Assembly: GCF_002741015.1 (NCBI RefSeq)
Contig: NZ_CP016616.1
Coordinates: 5,420,501-5,484,500 of the forward strand
From: Microvirga ossetica
GTDB lineage: Bacteria; Pseudomonadota; Alphaproteobacteria; Rhizobiales; Beijerinckiaceae
Length of the DNA stretch: 64,000 nucleotides
Direction: 5' to 3'
Positions 63,424 to 64,000 of this stretch are shown here, in pieces (position 1 is the stretch's first letter; each line of letters opens with the position of its first letter). A program made the position numbers and the translations under genes. A model generated the notes under the pieces. That model saw only the letters and a program-made list of their open reading frames with translations. It was not told the DNA's origin and did no database searches.

Positions 63424-64000
63424 ACGATCGCGCGGGTCCTGAAACGGTTGTTGCTTCGCCACGTCCGCCCACGGTACGGCCGGGATACGCATTCGTGCTG
63501 TGGATCGCATTGCCCTTGTTCCTGCTTGGACTGGTAGCCACGTGGCTCGCGGTGTCCGATCCGTTGCGGGCCTTCAACAACGGCGCGCCGCCCGTCGAGC
63601 GGCTGACGTTCGAGCGCCGCATCCTCGACAGCACCGGCATTCACCTCCGCGTGCGGGCCGGCGGCTCCGAGCCGATCACCATCGCGCAGGTGCAGGTGGA
63701 TGACGCCTACTGGACCTTCGTCCAAGATCCGCCAGGCGACCTTGCCCGGCTCGCGACTGCCTGGATCCACATCCCTTTCCCCTGGACCCTCGGCGAGGCG
63801 CACGCGGTCCGGGTCGTGACGAAAACCGGGACGACCTTCGACCACGAGATCCCGGTGGCCGTGCGCACTCCGGAGGCTCACTCGAGCCAACTCGTGCCGC
63901 AGGCCGTGCTGGGAGCCTTTGTCGGCATCGTGCCGGTTGCCATCGGCCTGATGTTCTACCCGATGCTGCGCGGGGTCGGGGCACAGGGCATGAGCTTCCT
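63420..64000 (+). CDS. Membrane protein coupled to the multicopper oxidase, probable ZIP-like metal transporter (3' end outside window)
   Basis: At least 193 residues, open at the window edge. ATG 63420 overlaps the oxidase stop (ATGA). One span near the N terminus (YAFVLWIALPLFLLGLVATWL) is followed by an extracytoplasmic beta-rich region (ERRILDSTGIHLRVRAGG ... AYWTFVQDPPGD). A second span begins at QAVLGAFVGIVPVAIGLMFYP, resembling the first helix of ZIP-type transporters that follow such oxidases in rhizobia. The transporter part is mostly beyond the window, so the call is provisional. Confidence 0.6.
   Translation, partial: MNDRAGPETVVASPRPPTVRPGYAFVLWIALPLFLLGLVATWLAVSDPLRAFNNGAPPVERLTFERRILDSTGIHLRVRAGGSEPITIAQVQVDDAYWTFVQDPPGDLARLATAWIHIPFPWTLGEAHAVRVVTKTGTTFDHEIPVAVRTPEAHSSQLVPQAVLGAFVGIVPVAIGLMFYPMLRGVGAQGMSF

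Overview
The window is high-GC DNA from an alphaproteobacterium of the Hyphomicrobiales, most likely the Methylobacteriaceae (Microvirga-like). The main evidence is a phasin gene with a PhaR-type operator, the clpS-clpA pair, an EipB-type envelope protein, EcfG/NepR/HWE-kinase stress-signalling genes and DUF2382 (YsnF) genes. This genus assignment comes from recognising gene families, not from any search.

Layout. (1) 1-10.6 kb is ordinary core chromosome: a membrane J-domain protein, a D-Ala-D-Ala carboxypeptidase with a SPOR domain, phasin, ClpS adaptor, ClpA unfoldase, an FMN reductase, a COG3146-type acyltransferase, a glycerophosphodiester phosphodiesterase, RidA and EipB. Genes are tightly packed and several have clear hairpin terminators. 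(2) At about 11,350 the resident dinB (DNA polymerase IV) is cut inside its conserved NKFLAK region, and lower-GC foreign DNA begins. That DNA carries its own full-length dinB in the opposite orientation. A decayed stretch follows (13-17 kb) with large perfect hairpins, a zinc-ribbon protein, a DUF6634-like protein and a frameshifted TnsA-like (PD-(D/E)XK) protein, all on the minus strand. (3) A group II intron with its reverse transcriptase/maturase occupies about 17.3-19.25 kb. DUF3597, a PLP-dependent decarboxylase and an IS1182 remnant come next. (4) 22.6-44.9 kb is an envelope and stress block: PBP1A with a nuclease-like tail, a DUF1236 protein, one broken and one intact CorA, a DUF1194 protein, an HWE histidine kinase, a YihY/BrkB protein, a receiver protein, EcfG sigma factor with a divergent broken nepR, a zinc metallopeptidase, a class III cyclase, an IS701 element, a kinase remnant, an AI-2E exporter and a hemerythrin-DUF2382 protein behind an excellent EcfG promoter. 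(5) 45.3-51.6 kb holds an intact IS1182 element with a target duplication, followed by a run of general-stress genes: a four-helix membrane protein, two DUF2382 proteins, a YidB-like protein and a DUF892 ferritin-like protein. A decayed hybrid kinase closes the run. (6) 51.9-64 kb holds an old-yellow-enzyme gene decapitated by an IS110 element, a seven-repeat beta-propeller, a Tat-exported sulfite oxidase, a cupin, a cyclase-TPR protein and two tiny zinc-ribbon/DUF551-like proteins. It ends with a two-domain multicopper oxidase coupled to a membrane protein behind a Fur/Mur-type palindrome.

How the parts fit. Regions 4-5 look like a general-stress regulon: HWE kinases, receiver, EcfG and its targets (DUF2382, DUF892, hemerythrin). 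Its anti-sigma gene nepR carries a nonsense codon, and several kinase genes are pseudogenes. Everything right of 11,350 is mosaic and rich in IS remnants, frameshifts and truncations, as expected of an integrated island or a heavily rearranged accessory region. I found no tRNA, rRNA, CRISPR array or integrase gene.
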